Assembly (NCBI GenBank): GCA_963819635.1
Contig: CAWFWX010000005.1
Location: 930,001-994,000, forward strand
Reading direction: 5' to 3'
Origin: JACVRW01 sp963819635
GTDB lineage: Bacteria; Actinomycetota; Thermoleophilia; Solirubrobacterales; Thermoleophilaceae
DNA: 64,000 nt
Within the stretch, counting starts at the first letter, position 1, and every line of letters begins with the position of its first letter. Made by a program: the position numbers and the translations under genes. The notes beneath the pieces were generated by a model. The model had not been told where the DNA came from. It saw only the letters and a list, made by a program, of their open reading frames with translations, and ran no database searches. Positions 1 to 8,525 of this stretch are shown here, piece after piece.

Positions 1-1
1 G

Positions 2-67
2 AACCGCTCGGCGCCGGTGCGCCTGCGCGTGTCGGCGACCGCGGCGAAGCGCCTGCGCCGTCGCTAG
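2..67 (+). CDS. C-terminal end of an unidentified protein (cut by window edge)
   Basis: Twenty-one in-frame codons run from the window edge to a TAG at 65-67. The readable tail contains VRLRVSATAAKRLRRR, a beta-strand-like stretch followed by a basic end. A similar VRLRV strand occurs near the C-terminus of the secreted protein at 47996-49267, so a surface or secreted beta-sandwich protein is possible, but this is only a resemblance. The stop overlaps the stop of the convergent reductase gene in a shared CTAG. Confidence 0.4.
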   Translation, partial: NRSAPVRLRVSATAAKRLRRR

Positions 68-2088
68 AAGTGCACTCCACGGAGCAGGTAGGCCATCGCC
101 ACCGCCTCCGTTGACATCTCGTTGTCGTCCTTCTTCTCGTCGGCCGGCGCGGGCTTCCTGTCCCCGTCCTTGCCGTCGCCGTCCTTCTTCTTCTTCGCGG
201 CGCTCGAGTCCGGGAAGAGGTTGTAGGCGGTGTTGAGGACGATGTCCACGGTCTTCGGCGACACGGCGTAGAGCACCTCGCCGAAGGTGCCGAGCCGTGA
301 GGCCATCCGCTTCGGCTTGTCGATCATCGCGTCGCACAGCATCTGCGCGGCCTCGTCCGGCGTGAGCGTCGGGAAGGCCTTGTAGATGTCGGTCGGCTCG
401 ATCATCGGGGTGCGCACCAGCGGCATGTAGACGGTCGTGAACTTGACGTTGTCCTGGACCACCTCGGGCGCCGTGCAGCGCGAGAACGCGTCGAGCGCCG
501 ACTTCGAGGCCACGTAGGCCGAGAACCGCGGCGTGTTCGTCTGGACGCCGATCGAGCTCACGTTCACGATGTGGCCGGACTTGCGCTCGCGCATCCCCGG
601 CATGAACGCGAGGATCAGCTTCAGCGCACCGAAGTAGTTCAGCTGCATCGTTCTCTCGTAATCGTGGAAGCGGTCGTAGGACCGCGCCACCGAGCGCCGG
701 ATCGAGCGGCCCGCGTTGTTCACGAGCACGTCGACGCCGCCGTGCTCCTCGAGCACCTCCTTGGCGAGCCGGTCGATGTCCTCGAGGTCGGAGAGGTCGG
801 CCGGATGCACGTGGGCCGTGCCGCCGGCCTCGCGGACCTGCTCCGCCACCTCCTCGAGCTTCTCGCGCGTGCGCGAGACGAGCAGCACCACGCCGCCCGC
901 CTCGCCGACCTTCAGCGCGGTCTCGAGCCCGATCCCGCTCGACGCGCCGGTGATCAGCACCCGCTTGTCCTTGATGGTGCCGGCGAGCGACCGGTCGCGG
1001 AACAGGTCCGGGTCGAGGTTGCGCTCCCAGTAGTCCCACAGGCGGGGCGCGTACGTGGACAGCGGCGGCACCGCGATCCCGGTGCCGCTCAGCGCGCGCT
1101 GGGCGTCGCGCGCGTCGAAGGTGCAGTGGAAGTCGCGGTTCTCGATCGCGGCCGGCGGGATGCCGAGGTCGCGGAAGAGCTGATGGCGGATTCGCTTGAT
1201 CGTCGGCAGCGCCTTCAGCCCGGCGCGCACCTGCTTCGGGATCGCGTTCGTCATGTGCGGATCGATCCGCATCGCGAACTGCGGCGCGTGCGCGGCCTTG
1301 GCGAACTCGTTCAGCGTCTGCCCGACGGTCATGGGCTCGGGGTCCACCAGGTGGAAGGTGTCGCTCGGCAGGTCGTCGTCCGGCAGGTGGCCGATGTGGT
1401 CCATCGCGCGCGCGACGAAGTCCACCGGCACGAGATTGGTCTGGCCGCCCTCGGGGCCGGCGAGCGGGAACCACTCCGGCAGCGCGTGGCGCAGCCTCTG
1501 GATCAGCTTGAAGAAGTAGTAGGGACCGTCGATCTTGTCCATCTCGCCGGTCTCCGAGTCGCCGACGACGAGCCCCGGCCGGTACACGAGCAGCTTGGTC
1601 TCGACGCCGTCGCGCACGAGCCGCTCCGACTCGTACTTCGTTCGGTGGTAGTGATGAGGGAGCGTCTGTCCCTCGTCGAACATGTCCTCCTGGAAGACGC
1701 CCTTGTAGTCGCCGGCCACCGCAATGGAGCTCGTGTGATGGAAGCGGCCGACGTCGTGCGAGTTCGCGAACTCGATCACGTGCTTCGTGCCGTCCACGTT
1801 GGCGCGCTCCGAGGCCTCCTCGTCCGCGTCGACGTCGTACATGGCCGCGAGGTGGAACAGATGGTCGATCTTCTCGTCGAAGCCCTCGACCCCGAGACCC
1901 GGCTTGGCGAGGTCGCCGGTCACCGGCACCACGCGGCCCGCCTCCGCCCCGAGGCGCTGGACCATCGAGTCGAGCTTGCCGCGCGAACCCTCCCGAACCA
2001 GCGCATAGATCGTGCCCTCGCGCTTCAACAGCTCGGCCACGAGATGCCTGCCGATGAAGCCCGTCGCGCCGGTCACGAAGTAGTTCAA
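64..2088 (-). CDS. Two-domain SDR protein, AcrA1-like fatty acyl-CoA reductase candidate
   Basis: This 674-residue protein holds two Rossmann short-chain dehydrogenase domains. The N-terminal extended-SDR domain starts with TGATGFIG at residues 6-13 and has a YxxxK in YHRTK. The C-terminal classical SDR has TGASSGIG near residue 380, NNAG, and a Ser-Tyr-Lys set in a VNVSS...YVASK context. This layout matches mycobacterial AcrA1 (Rv3391), an acyl-CoA reductase, so reduction of fatty acyl-CoA is the best guess. I chose the TTG start at 2088 because GGAGG lies 4-5 nt upstream and the domain begins there; a longer ATG frame to 2157 has no such signal. The tail is rich in Lys and Asp. It is convergent with the gene at the window edge. 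Confidence 0.82.
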   Translation of the reverse strand: MNYFVTGATGFIGRHLVAELLKREGTIYALVREGSRGKLDSMVQRLGAEAGRVVPVTGDLAKPGLGVEGFDEKIDHLFHLAAMYDVDADEEASERANVDGTKHVIEFANSHDVGRFHHTSSIAVAGDYKGVFQEDMFDEGQTLPHHYHRTKYESERLVRDGVETKLLVYRPGLVVGDSETGEMDKIDGPYYFFKLIQRLRHALPEWFPLAGPEGGQTNLVPVDFVARAMDHIGHLPDDDLPSDTFHLVDPEPMTVGQTLNEFAKAAHAPQFAMRIDPHMTNAIPKQVRAGLKALPTIKRIRHQLFRDLGIPPAAIENRDFHCTFDARDAQRALSGTGIAVPPLSTYAPRLWDYWERNLDPDLFRDRSLAGTIKDKRVLITGASSGIGLETALKVGEAGGVVLLVSRTREKLEEVAEQVREAGGTAHVHPADLSDLEDIDRLAKEVLEEHGGVDVLVNNAGRSIRRSVARSYDRFHDYERTMQLNYFGALKLILAFMPGMRERKSGHIVNVSSIGVQTNTPRFSAYVASKSALDAFSRCTAPEVVQDNVKFTTVYMPLVRTPMIEPTDIYKAFPTLTPDEAAQMLCDAMIDKPKRMASRLGTFGEVLYAVSPKTVDIVLNTAYNLFPDSSAAKKKKDGDGKDGDRKPAPADEKKDDNEMSTEAVAMAYLLRGVHF

Positions 2089-2159
2089 GGATCCTCCAAG
2101 GAAGTGGTCCCGGCAGTCTATGTTGACTCGGGAGGCGGGGAGCGCAACACTTCGCACAA

Positions 2160-2258
2160 GGTCTGTAGAGACCGGCTGACGCTCTGCGTCTCCGGCCTAC
2201 GAAGCGGGTCGTGTACCCGCACGCAGCGGCGGAGTGAACCCTTCCACTCCGCCGTTGC
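2160..2258 (+). ncRNA. Candidate structured RNA: four consecutive hairpins
   Basis: Four inverted repeats follow one another: GGTCT/AGACC (2160-2173); CCGG plus GACGC against GCGTC plus CCGG (2172-2195); GCGGGT/ACCCGC (2204-2220); and a 14-pair stem with arms 2223-2236 and 2245-2258. The last stem has one G-T position (2226/2255), which pairs as G-U only in plus-strand RNA and would be C-A on the other strand. TTTC follows. It lies between the divergent reductase and cyclase genes, so it could be a 5' leader or an independent small RNA. I do not recognise the family, and it is not a tRNA. Confidence 0.35.
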
Positions 2259-2272
2259 TTTCAAAGCCTCGC

Positions 2273-2278
2273 CACAAT
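2273..2278 (+). promoter_or_regulatory. -10 box (CACAAT), leaderless promoter of the cyclase gene
   Basis: CACAAT sits exactly 7 nt before the GTG at 2286, which has no Shine-Dalgarno sequence, so transcription would begin at the start codon. No convincing -35 box is visible. Confidence 0.35.
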
Positions 2279-2285
2279 CAAGCGC

Positions 2286-3479
2286 GTGGCAGAGACTCTC
2301 TCGCTGAAGGAGGCGGCCGGGCGCGTCGGCGTGTCGCCCGACACCCTGCGTCGCTGGGCGCGCGAGGGCGTGATCCCCGAGATCGACGGGACGGGGGAGT
2401 GGACCACCGCCGCCGTCGCCCACGCGCGGATCGTGGCGCGTCTCCGCGAGCGCGGCCACAAGCTCGAGCAGATCAAGCAGGCTGGTGCCGAGGGGCGGCT
2501 CGCCTACGGCTACATCGAGGAGATGTTCGGCGGGGACGAGCCGCGGCGCTCCCTGGACGAGGCGTCGAAGCTCACCGACCTGGAGCCCGCCCTGATCGAG
2601 CGTTTCTGGACGAGCCTCGGGCTCCCCGTCCGCGGGCTCGACGAGCTCACCGACGAGGACATCCAGGCGCTGCACTACGTTGCCGCCGTCCTTGGCGCGG
2701 GCTTTCCGCTGGTGGCCTTCCTCCAGCTCTGCCGCGTCTACGGCCAGGCGCTGTCGCAGATCGCGGACGCCGAGGTCCGGCTCTTCCACCTGTACGTCCA
2801 CGAGCCGCTGATCCGAGAGGGCGTGCCGGGGCTCCAGATGGCCGGGGAGATGGAGAACCTGGCGCAGGACCTGCTGCCGCTCGCCTCGCCGATGATGGAC
2901 TACGTCCACCAGCGCTTCCTGCAGCACTTCGTGGAGCAGGACGTGGTCGGGCACATGGAGTCGGAGCTCGAGGACGAGGACATCGACCTCGGGCGGATTC
3001 GTGTGGCGATCGCCTTCGCGGACCTCGCGGGGTACACGCGCTTCACCGAGGAGGAGGGCGAGGAGGAGGCACTCTCGTCGGTGGAGCGCTTCGTCGAAGG
3101 GGTGACGAACACGCTGCCCGAGGACGCGCGCGTCGTGAAGACGATCGGCGACGAGGTGATGGTGGTGGGCCAGGACCTGCCCGCGCTCGTCGACTGGGCC
3201 GTGGGGTACACCTCGCTGTTCGAGGAGCGGCCCGAGCCGCGCATCGGAGTGCACTACGGGACGACGCTCTACCGCGACGGCGACTACTTCGGGCGCGACG
3301 TGAATCTCACCTCGCGTGTGGTTGCTCGCGCGCGGGGCGGCGAGGTGCTCGTGACCGACTCGGTCGTGGACGCGGTCGGGGGCTCCTCCCACCTGACATT
3401 CGAGGCGATCGGGCAGGTGAAGCTGAAGGGGTTCGACGAACCGCGCCAGCTCTGCCGGGCGGTCCGGCGGGAGGAATGA
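2286..3479 (+). CDS. MerR-type HTH fused to class III adenylate/guanylate cyclase
   Basis: The 397-residue protein begins with a MerR-like winged helix (LSLKEAAGRVGVSPDTLRRW, residues 5-24), continues with a helical middle region of about 190 residues, and ends with a class III cyclase catalytic domain. Metal-binding aspartates are D246 (FADLAGYTRF) and D289 (TIGDE). K285 and D333 occupy the purine-specifying positions and fit ATP rather than GTP. N340 and R344 are the transition-state residues. All catalytic positions are therefore present. A nucleotide cyclase carrying its own DNA-binding domain may couple cAMP production to promoter binding, but targets are unknown. It overlaps tilS by ATGA. 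The GTG start is supported by a -10 box 7 nt upstream. Confidence 0.88.
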   Translation: MAETLSLKEAAGRVGVSPDTLRRWAREGVIPEIDGTGEWTTAAVAHARIVARLRERGHKLEQIKQAGAEGRLAYGYIEEMFGGDEPRRSLDEASKLTDLEPALIERFWTSLGLPVRGLDELTDEDIQALHYVAAVLGAGFPLVAFLQLCRVYGQALSQIADAEVRLFHLYVHEPLIREGVPGLQMAGEMENLAQDLLPLASPMMDYVHQRFLQHFVEQDVVGHMESELEDEDIDLGRIRVAIAFADLAGYTRFTEEEGEEEALSSVERFVEGVTNTLPEDARVVKTIGDEVMVVGQDLPALVDWAVGYTSLFEERPEPRIGVHYGTTLYRDGDYFGRDVNLTSRVVARARGGEVLVTDSVVDAVGGSSHLTFEAIGQVKLKGFDEPRQLCRAVRREE

Positions 3480-4744
3480 GCGAGGCCGCGCTCGACGCCG
3501 CTCGCGCGAGCGGCCTGGTGCAGCCGGGCGAGCCGCTGCTCGTGATGGTCTCGGGCGGGGGCGACTCGGTGGCGCTGCTCGACATCGCCGATCGGCTCGG
3601 CGCTTCGGTCACGGCGCTGCACGTGAACTACGGACTCCGCGAGGGCGCCGGCGACGATCAGGCGCTCGTGCAACGGCTCTGCGACGAGCGCGGCATCGCG
3701 CTCGCCGTCGAGTCCGTCGAGCTGGGCAGCGAGGGCAACCTCCAGGAGCGCGCGCGCGATGCGCGCTACGCACTTGCCGAGCGGCTCGCCGAGGGCGACT
3801 ACGCCGCCGCGCACACGGCGTCGGACCAGGCTGAGACGGTGCTGTACCGGCTGGCCGTGTCACCGGGGTCGCGGGCGCTGCACGGGATGGCGCCCCGCCG
3901 CGGGCGGCTCGTGCGCCCGCTGCTCGAGGTGACGCGCGAGGAGGTGCGCGACTACCTGCGTGCGCGCGGCCTCGAGTGGCGCGAGGACCCGACGAACGCC
4001 GACCGCCGCTTCGCGCGCGCGCGCGTGCGCCACGAAGTGCTGGAGGCACTGCGCGAGCTGTCGCCGGCTGCCGAGCGGACGATCGCGGAGACCGCGCGGC
4101 AGCTGCGCGACGAGGCGGAGCTCCTGGACGCCGCGGTGGCCGACGCCCTGGCCGAGCTGGGCGGTGGGCCGGCCGTGTCACTCGACGCGCTGAAGGAGTA
4201 CCCGCCCGCGCTTCGGCGCCTGGTCCTGCGCGCGCTGGCCGGCCGGACGCTCTCCCGGGCGGAGCTGGCCGAGCTGCTGGGCGTGAGCGGACGCGGGACC
4301 AAGTCGCTGGACCTCGGCGGCGGGCTCCGGGCCGTGTCCGAGTACGGAACGCTCCGCTTCACGCGCGGCCCCGATGCCGAGCCGCCCGCGCCCGTTGAGC
4401 TGGCCGTCCCCGGCCGCGCACGCTTCGGCGACTGGGAGCTCGAGGCGCGGCTCGACGGGCCTGGCGACGTCTCGGTCACGGACGTCGGGCCGGCGGTCAC
4501 GGTCCGCTCGTGGCAGGACGGCGACCGCATGCGCCCAGCCGGGCTCGGCGGCACGAAGTCGCTCCAGGACCTGTTCACGGACCGCAAGGTGCCGCGCGCT
4601 CTCCGCCACACCCTGCCGGTGGTGGAGGCGGATGGCGAGATCGTGTGGGTGGCGGGAGTGGCCGTGGACGAGCGCTTCGCCGCGGCGGAGGACGAGCCGG
4701 GCGCGGTGGCGCTGACCGCTCGCTCCGCCGCGAGCGCCTACTGA
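3476..4744 (+). CDS. tilS: tRNA(Ile)-lysidine synthase
   Basis: TilS adds lysine to C34 of the CAU-anticodon isoleucine tRNA using ATP, so that the tRNA reads AUA. The 422-residue protein has the N-type ATP pyrophosphatase P-loop SGGGDS near residues 26-31, HVNYGLR and HTASDQAETVLYR in the catalytic domain, and a C-terminal domain with SWQDGDRMRP and TKSLQDLFTDRKVP, which are TilS hallmarks. The ATG overlaps the cyclase stop as ATGA. In many actinobacteria tilS is next to hpt and ftsH; here those lie 19 kb downstream. Its end overlaps convergent upp by 7 bp. Confidence 0.95.
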   Translation: MSEAALDAARASGLVQPGEPLLVMVSGGGDSVALLDIADRLGASVTALHVNYGLREGAGDDQALVQRLCDERGIALAVESVELGSEGNLQERARDARYALAERLAEGDYAAAHTASDQAETVLYRLAVSPGSRALHGMAPRRGRLVRPLLEVTREEVRDYLRARGLEWREDPTNADRRFARARVRHEVLEALRELSPAAERTIAETARQLRDEAELLDAAVADALAELGGGPAVSLDALKEYPPALRRLVLRALAGRTLSRAELAELLGVSGRGTKSLDLGGGLRAVSEYGTLRFTRGPDAEPPAPVELAVPGRARFGDWELEARLDGPGDVSVTDVGPAVTVRSWQDGDRMRPAGLGGTKSLQDLFTDRKVPRALRHTLPVVEADGEIVWVAGVAVDERFAAAEDEPGAVALTARSAASAY

Positions 4745-5367
4745 GTGCCGAACACGCGGTCGCCGGCGTCGCCGAGGCCGGGGCGGATGTAGGCGTTCTC
4801 GTCCAGCTCGCGGTCCACGGCCGCGGCCCATACCGGCACGTCGGGGTGGTGCTCCTCCATCGCCTTCAGCCCCTCCGGCGCCACGACGAGACAGACGAGC
4901 GAGAGCCGGCGCGCGCCCGCGGCCTTCAGCTTGTCGACGGCGTGTACCGCGCTTCCGCCGGTCGCGAGCATGGGGTCCACGACGAACACGTACGCGTTCG
5001 CGAGGTTGGGCGGGAGGCGCTCGTAGTAGTCGACCGGGCGATGCTCCTCCTCGTCGCGGTAGACGCCCACGTGGCCCACGCGCGCCCCGGGCAGGAGCCG
5101 CAGGAAGCCGTCCACCATCCCCAGGCCGGCGCGCAGCACGGGCACGATCGTGATCTCCGCGGGGAGGCGGCTGCCGGTCGTCCGCTCGAGCGGCGTCTCC
5201 ACCTCCACCTCGGTCACGGGCAGGTCGCGCGCGGCCTCGACGGCGAGGATCGCGGACGCCTCGAACAGCGCCTGGCGGAAGTCGCCGTGGCCGGTCGAGC
5301 GGTCGCGCATCACCGCGAGCCGGTCGGCGAGCACTGGGTGGTCAACGACCATGAGGCGCTGCGACAT
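4738..5367 (-). CDS. upp: Uracil phosphoribosyltransferase
   Basis: This enzyme converts uracil and PRPP to UMP in the cytosol. The 209-residue length is typical. VPVLRAGLGM is the conserved RAGLG segment and VDPMLATGGSA (from about residue 130) is the PRPP-binding motif; the C-terminal PGLGDAGDR loop binds uracil. It stands at the left of the nucleoside salvage cluster and is divergent from the CYTH-cytidine deaminase gene. The minus-strand box TATCGT lies 6 nt before its ATG, suggesting a leaderless mRNA. Confidence 0.96.
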   Translation of the reverse strand: MSQRLMVVDHPVLADRLAVMRDRSTGHGDFRQALFEASAILAVEAARDLPVTEVEVETPLERTTGSRLPAEITIVPVLRAGLGMVDGFLRLLPGARVGHVGVYRDEEEHRPVDYYERLPPNLANAYVFVVDPMLATGGSAVHAVDKLKAAGARRLSLVCLVVAPEGLKAMEEHHPDVPVWAAAVDRELDENAYIRPGLGDAGDRVFGTQ

Positions 5368-5373
5368 GCCGCG

Positions 5374-5379
5374 ACGATA
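5374..5379 (-). promoter_or_regulatory. -10 box (TATCGT) of upp
   Basis: On the minus strand TATCGT is followed by 6 nt and the upp ATG. A plus-strand TAACCT at 5378-5383 overlaps it and could serve the divergent CYTH-cdd gene, so the two promoters would be back to back. Confidence 0.35.
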
Positions 5380-5405
5380 ACCTCGCGGCCCACTTGGATG
5401 CTTCC

Positions 5406-6380
5406 ATGCGCAACGTCGAGCTGAAGGCGCGCGATCCGGATCCGGCGCGTACGCTCGAACGCGCCATCGCCCTCGGGGCGGAGGACAAGGGCGAGATCAG
5501 GCAGCGCGACACCTACTTCATGGGGGCGCGCGGCCGGCTGAAGCTGCGTGAGCAGCAGGCAGGCGGGTCGCCGTTCTGGGACGAGCTGATCGAGTACTCG
5601 CGCGACGACTCGACCGACGCCAGCACGAGCACATACCGGCGCGTGCCCGTGGCCGACGCGGCGCCGTTGCTCGAGGCGCTCGATGCCGCGTACGGGACGC
5701 TCGTCACGGTTGCGAAACGGCGACGGCTCCTGTTGTGGGAGGGAGTCCGGATCCATCTGGACGAGGTGGAGGGGCTCGGGAGCTACGTGGAGTTCGAGGC
5801 GGTGTCCGAGCAGGGATCGGATCTGGTGCTCGAGCGGAACAAGGTCGAGCGGCTGCGCGCGGAGCTCGGCGTGGAGGACGAGAACCTGGTCGCGACGAGC
5901 TACGCGGACCTGGTGCTCGACGCGGGAGGGGCAGGCGCCGCCGAGAGCGAGGCGCGAGCCGCGCCCGCGGAGCCCGCGACGGACGGCTCCGCCGAGGAGC
6001 TGCTCCAGGCCGCCGACGCCGTGATGCACACGGCGCACGTCCGCTACTCCCACTTCCCGGTGGGCGCCGCCCTGCGCGGGGCGGATGGGCGCGTGTACGT
6101 GGGCTCGAACGTCGAGAACGCCTCGTATCCGCAGGGCCAGTGCGCGGAGACCTCGGCCATCGGCGCGCTGATCGCCGCCGGCCAGACGAAGATCACCGAG
6201 GTGGCGGTGACCGCGGCGCTGTTGGAGTTCTGCCCGCCGTGCGGCGGCTGCCGCCAGCGCCTCGCCGAGTTCGCTAAGCCCGACACGAAGGTGCACCTCG
6301 GCCGCCCCGGCGGCCCGCGCATGACGACGACCGTCGGCGAGCTGCTGCCGCTCGCCTTCGATCTCGAGCCGCGCGGATGA
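5406..6380 (+). CDS. CYTH-domain / cytidine deaminase fusion
   Basis: One continuous frame encodes two enzymes. Residues 1-175 are a CYTH domain (NVELKARD at the start, RQRDTYF, GRLKLREQ, YRRVPV, HLDEVEGLGSYVEFE), the fold of class IV adenylate cyclases and thiamine triphosphatases. An Ala/Glu/Pro linker of about 25 residues follows. The C-terminal domain is a cytidine deaminase with NVENASY, zinc ligands C246, C279 and C282 (PCGGCRQ) and catalytic E248, as in homotetrameric Cdd. Cdd fits the salvage operon; what the CYTH half does here is unknown. I use ATG 5406, since the CYTH domain starts there; TTG 5394 is possible. It overlaps the next gene by ATGA. Confidence 0.88.
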   Translation: MRNVELKARDPDPARTLERAIALGAEDKGEIRQRDTYFMGARGRLKLREQQAGGSPFWDELIEYSRDDSTDASTSTYRRVPVADAAPLLEALDAAYGTLVTVAKRRRLLLWEGVRIHLDEVEGLGSYVEFEAVSEQGSDLVLERNKVERLRAELGVEDENLVATSYADLVLDAGGAGAAESEARAAPAEPATDGSAEELLQAADAVMHTAHVRYSHFPVGAALRGADGRVYVGSNVENASYPQGQCAETSAIGALIAAGQTKITEVAVTAALLEFCPPCGGCRQRLAEFAKPDTKVHLGRPGGPRMTTTVGELLPLAFDLEPRG

Positions 6381-7201
6381 CGCACGCCGAGGCTGCCTCG
6401 GTCATCAACGAGCGCGCCGGGCTGAGACCACGGGTCGGCGTCATCCTCGGCTCCGGGCTGGGCGCGGCCGCTGACGCCGTGGCTGACCCGACCGTCATCG
6501 ATTACGCGGAGCTGCCCGGCTTCCCGCGCACGACCGTCGCCGGCCACGGCGGCCGCGCCGTGGTCGGCCGCGTGGGCGACGTCCCGGTCGCGGTGCTCCA
6601 GGGCCGGGCGCACGTCTACGAGGGCGGCGACCTCGCCGCAATCCGGACTCCGGTGCGCGCGCTCCGCGCCGCCGGCGCCGAGATCCTCGTGCTCACGAAC
6701 GCCGCGGGATCGCTGCGAGCCGAGCTCGGGCCGGGCCGGCTGATGCTGATCACCGACCACATCAACCTCAGCGGCGTCAACGTCCTGACCGGGCCGAACG
6801 ACGACGAGATCGGCCCTCGCTTCCCGAGCCTGCGCGACGCCTACGACCCGGAGCTGCGCGGGCGGCTCCGCACGGCGGCGGACGAGCTCGGCTCCCCGCT
6901 CGCCGAGGGCGTCTACCTGGCGGTCTCGGGGCCGACCTTCGAGACGCCCGCCGAGATCCGCGCCTTCGCGACCCTCGGGGCCGACGCGGTCGGCATGTCG
7001 ACCGTCCACGAGACGGCGGTCGCGCGCCACGCCGGCCTGCGCGTGGCGGCGGTGTCGGCGATCACCAATCTCGCCGAGGGCATGAACCCGGAGCCGCTCA
7101 GCCACGAGCAGACACTCCGCGACGCCAAGACGGCCACCGACGCGCTGGTGCCGCTCCTGGTCAGGTTCCTCGAGGACCTGGGCGACGGGGGGCGTGGATG
7201 A
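6377..7201 (+). CDS. punA: Purine nucleoside phosphorylase
   Basis: It phosphorolyses inosine, guanosine and their deoxy forms to base plus (deoxy)ribose-1-phosphate. The 274-residue length fits the trimeric class. ILGSGLG near residue 23 binds phosphate, PGFPRTTVAGHGG, VLQGRAHVYEGG and LTNAAGSL are family signatures, and GPTFETPAEIRAF plus AVGMSTVHE shape the base site. It overlaps its neighbours by ATGA on both sides and is cotranscribed with cdd and deoA by position. Confidence 0.95.
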   Translation: MTHAEAASVINERAGLRPRVGVILGSGLGAAADAVADPTVIDYAELPGFPRTTVAGHGGRAVVGRVGDVPVAVLQGRAHVYEGGDLAAIRTPVRALRAAGAEILVLTNAAGSLRAELGPGRLMLITDHINLSGVNVLTGPNDDEIGPRFPSLRDAYDPELRGRLRTAADELGSPLAEGVYLAVSGPTFETPAEIRAFATLGADAVGMSTVHETAVARHAGLRVAAVSAITNLAEGMNPEPLSHEQTLRDAKTATDALVPLLVRFLEDLGDGGRG

Positions 7202-8520
7202 GCTATGTCCCGGACCTCATCCGCATCAAGCGCGACGGCGGCGAGCTGAGCGAGGAGCAGGTGCGCGAGCTCGTGACCGGCATCGCCGACGGAACGGTGA
7301 GCGACGCGCAGGTGGGCGCGCTCGCAATGGCGATCGTGCTGAATGGGATGACGGCGGCCGAGCGGATCACGCTCACGGGAGCGATGCGGGATTCGGGCGA
7401 CGTGCTCGACTGGTCGGACGCGGGCCTCCCCGGCCCGGCGCTCGACAAGCACTCGACGGGTGGAGTGGGCGACAAGGTCAGCCTGCTGCTCGCCCCGATC
7501 GTCGCCGCCTGCGGAGGCGCGGTGCCGATGATCTCCGGCCGCGGCCTCGGCCACACCGGCGGGACGCTCGACAAGCTCGAGTCGATCCCCGGCTACGACA
7601 CCACGCCCGACCCGGATCGCTTCCGCCAGGCCGTCGCGAGCGCCGGCGCCGCGATCGTCGGGCAGACGGCTCGCCTGGCGCCGGCGGACCGCCGCCTGTA
7701 CGCGATCCGCGACGCCACCGGGACGGTCGAGTCGATCCCGCTGATCGTGGCCTCGATCCTGTCGAAGAAGCTCGCCGCCGGCCTCGATGCGCTGGTGATG
7801 GACGTGAAGGTGGGATCGGGCGCCTTCCTGCCCGACCGAGCGCAGGCCGAGGAGCTCGCGCGCGCGATCGTCGAGGTGGCGACCGGCAACGGGCTTCCCA
7901 CCGCGGCGCTCCTCACGGACATGGACCGCGTGCTCGGCCGCAGCGCCGGGAACGCCGTCGAGGTGCGCGAGTCCATCGACCACCTCACGGGCGCCGCGAG
8001 CGACGAGCGCCTGCGCGAGGTGACGCTCGCGCTCAGCGCGGAGCTGCTCGTGCTGGGCGGCGTGCACCGGGACACGGCGGCGGCGCGTGAGGCGGCGGAC
8101 CGCGCTCTCGACGGGGGCGCCGCCGCCGAGCGCTTCGGCGCGATGGTGACGGAGTTGGGCGGCCCGGCCGATCTCCTCGAGGCGCCCGATAGGCACCTGC
8201 CAACTGCGGCGGTGAGGGTGGCGGCTGAGCCGGCGGAGGCGGGAGTTGTCAGCGCCGTGGATGTGCGGGCGGTCGGGCTGGCCGTGGTGGCGCTCGGCGG
8301 CGGCCGCACGCGCGAGACGGACCCGGTGGACCACTCGGTGGGACTCACCGAGATCGCAGCGCCGGGCGAGGAGGTGGCACCGGGCGGCCGCCCGCTCGCG
8401 ATGGTGCACGCCGCGGACGAGGACGCCGCGCGCCGTGCAACGGAAGCGCTACGAGCCGCTTACGCGCTGGGCGACGGTGCGCCAGAGGAGCCCCCACCGG
8501 TGCTGGAGATCCTCCGATGA
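7198..8520 (+). CDS. deoA: Thymidine / pyrimidine-nucleoside phosphorylase
   Basis: It splits thymidine or uridine with phosphate to release base and (deoxy)ribose-1-phosphate. The 440-residue protein starts with LIRIKRDGGELS and carries DKHSTGGVGDKVSLLLAP, the glycosyltransferase family 3 phosphate-binding signature, then GRGLGHTGGTLDKLE. A C-terminal alpha/beta domain with GGGRTRETDPVDHSVG completes the family length. It starts in an ATGA overlap with punA. A nested inverted repeat follows the stop. Confidence 0.94.
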   Translation: MSYVPDLIRIKRDGGELSEEQVRELVTGIADGTVSDAQVGALAMAIVLNGMTAAERITLTGAMRDSGDVLDWSDAGLPGPALDKHSTGGVGDKVSLLLAPIVAACGGAVPMISGRGLGHTGGTLDKLESIPGYDTTPDPDRFRQAVASAGAAIVGQTARLAPADRRLYAIRDATGTVESIPLIVASILSKKLAAGLDALVMDVKVGSGAFLPDRAQAEELARAIVEVATGNGLPTAALLTDMDRVLGRSAGNAVEVRESIDHLTGAASDERLREVTLALSAELLVLGGVHRDTAAAREAADRALDGGAAAERFGAMVTELGGPADLLEAPDRHLPTAAVRVAAEPAEAGVVSAVDVRAVGLAVVALGGGRTRETDPVDHSVGLTEIAAPGEEVAPGGRPLAMVHAADEDAARRATEALRAAYALGDGAPEEPPPVLEILR

Positions 8521-8525
8521 CACGC

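Noticed and set aside
2160..2258. A tRNA or tmRNA gene in the hairpin-rich region
   Set aside because: No acceptor stem, anticodon arm or GGTTCGA-type T-loop can be aligned on either strand; the stems are consecutive rather than cloverleaf.
2286..2500. The MerR-domain cyclase as the regulator of the MerR-type promoter at 26592
   Set aside because: There is no copy of the 18-bp palindrome near the cyclase gene and the two loci are 24 kb apart; nothing in the sequence links them.
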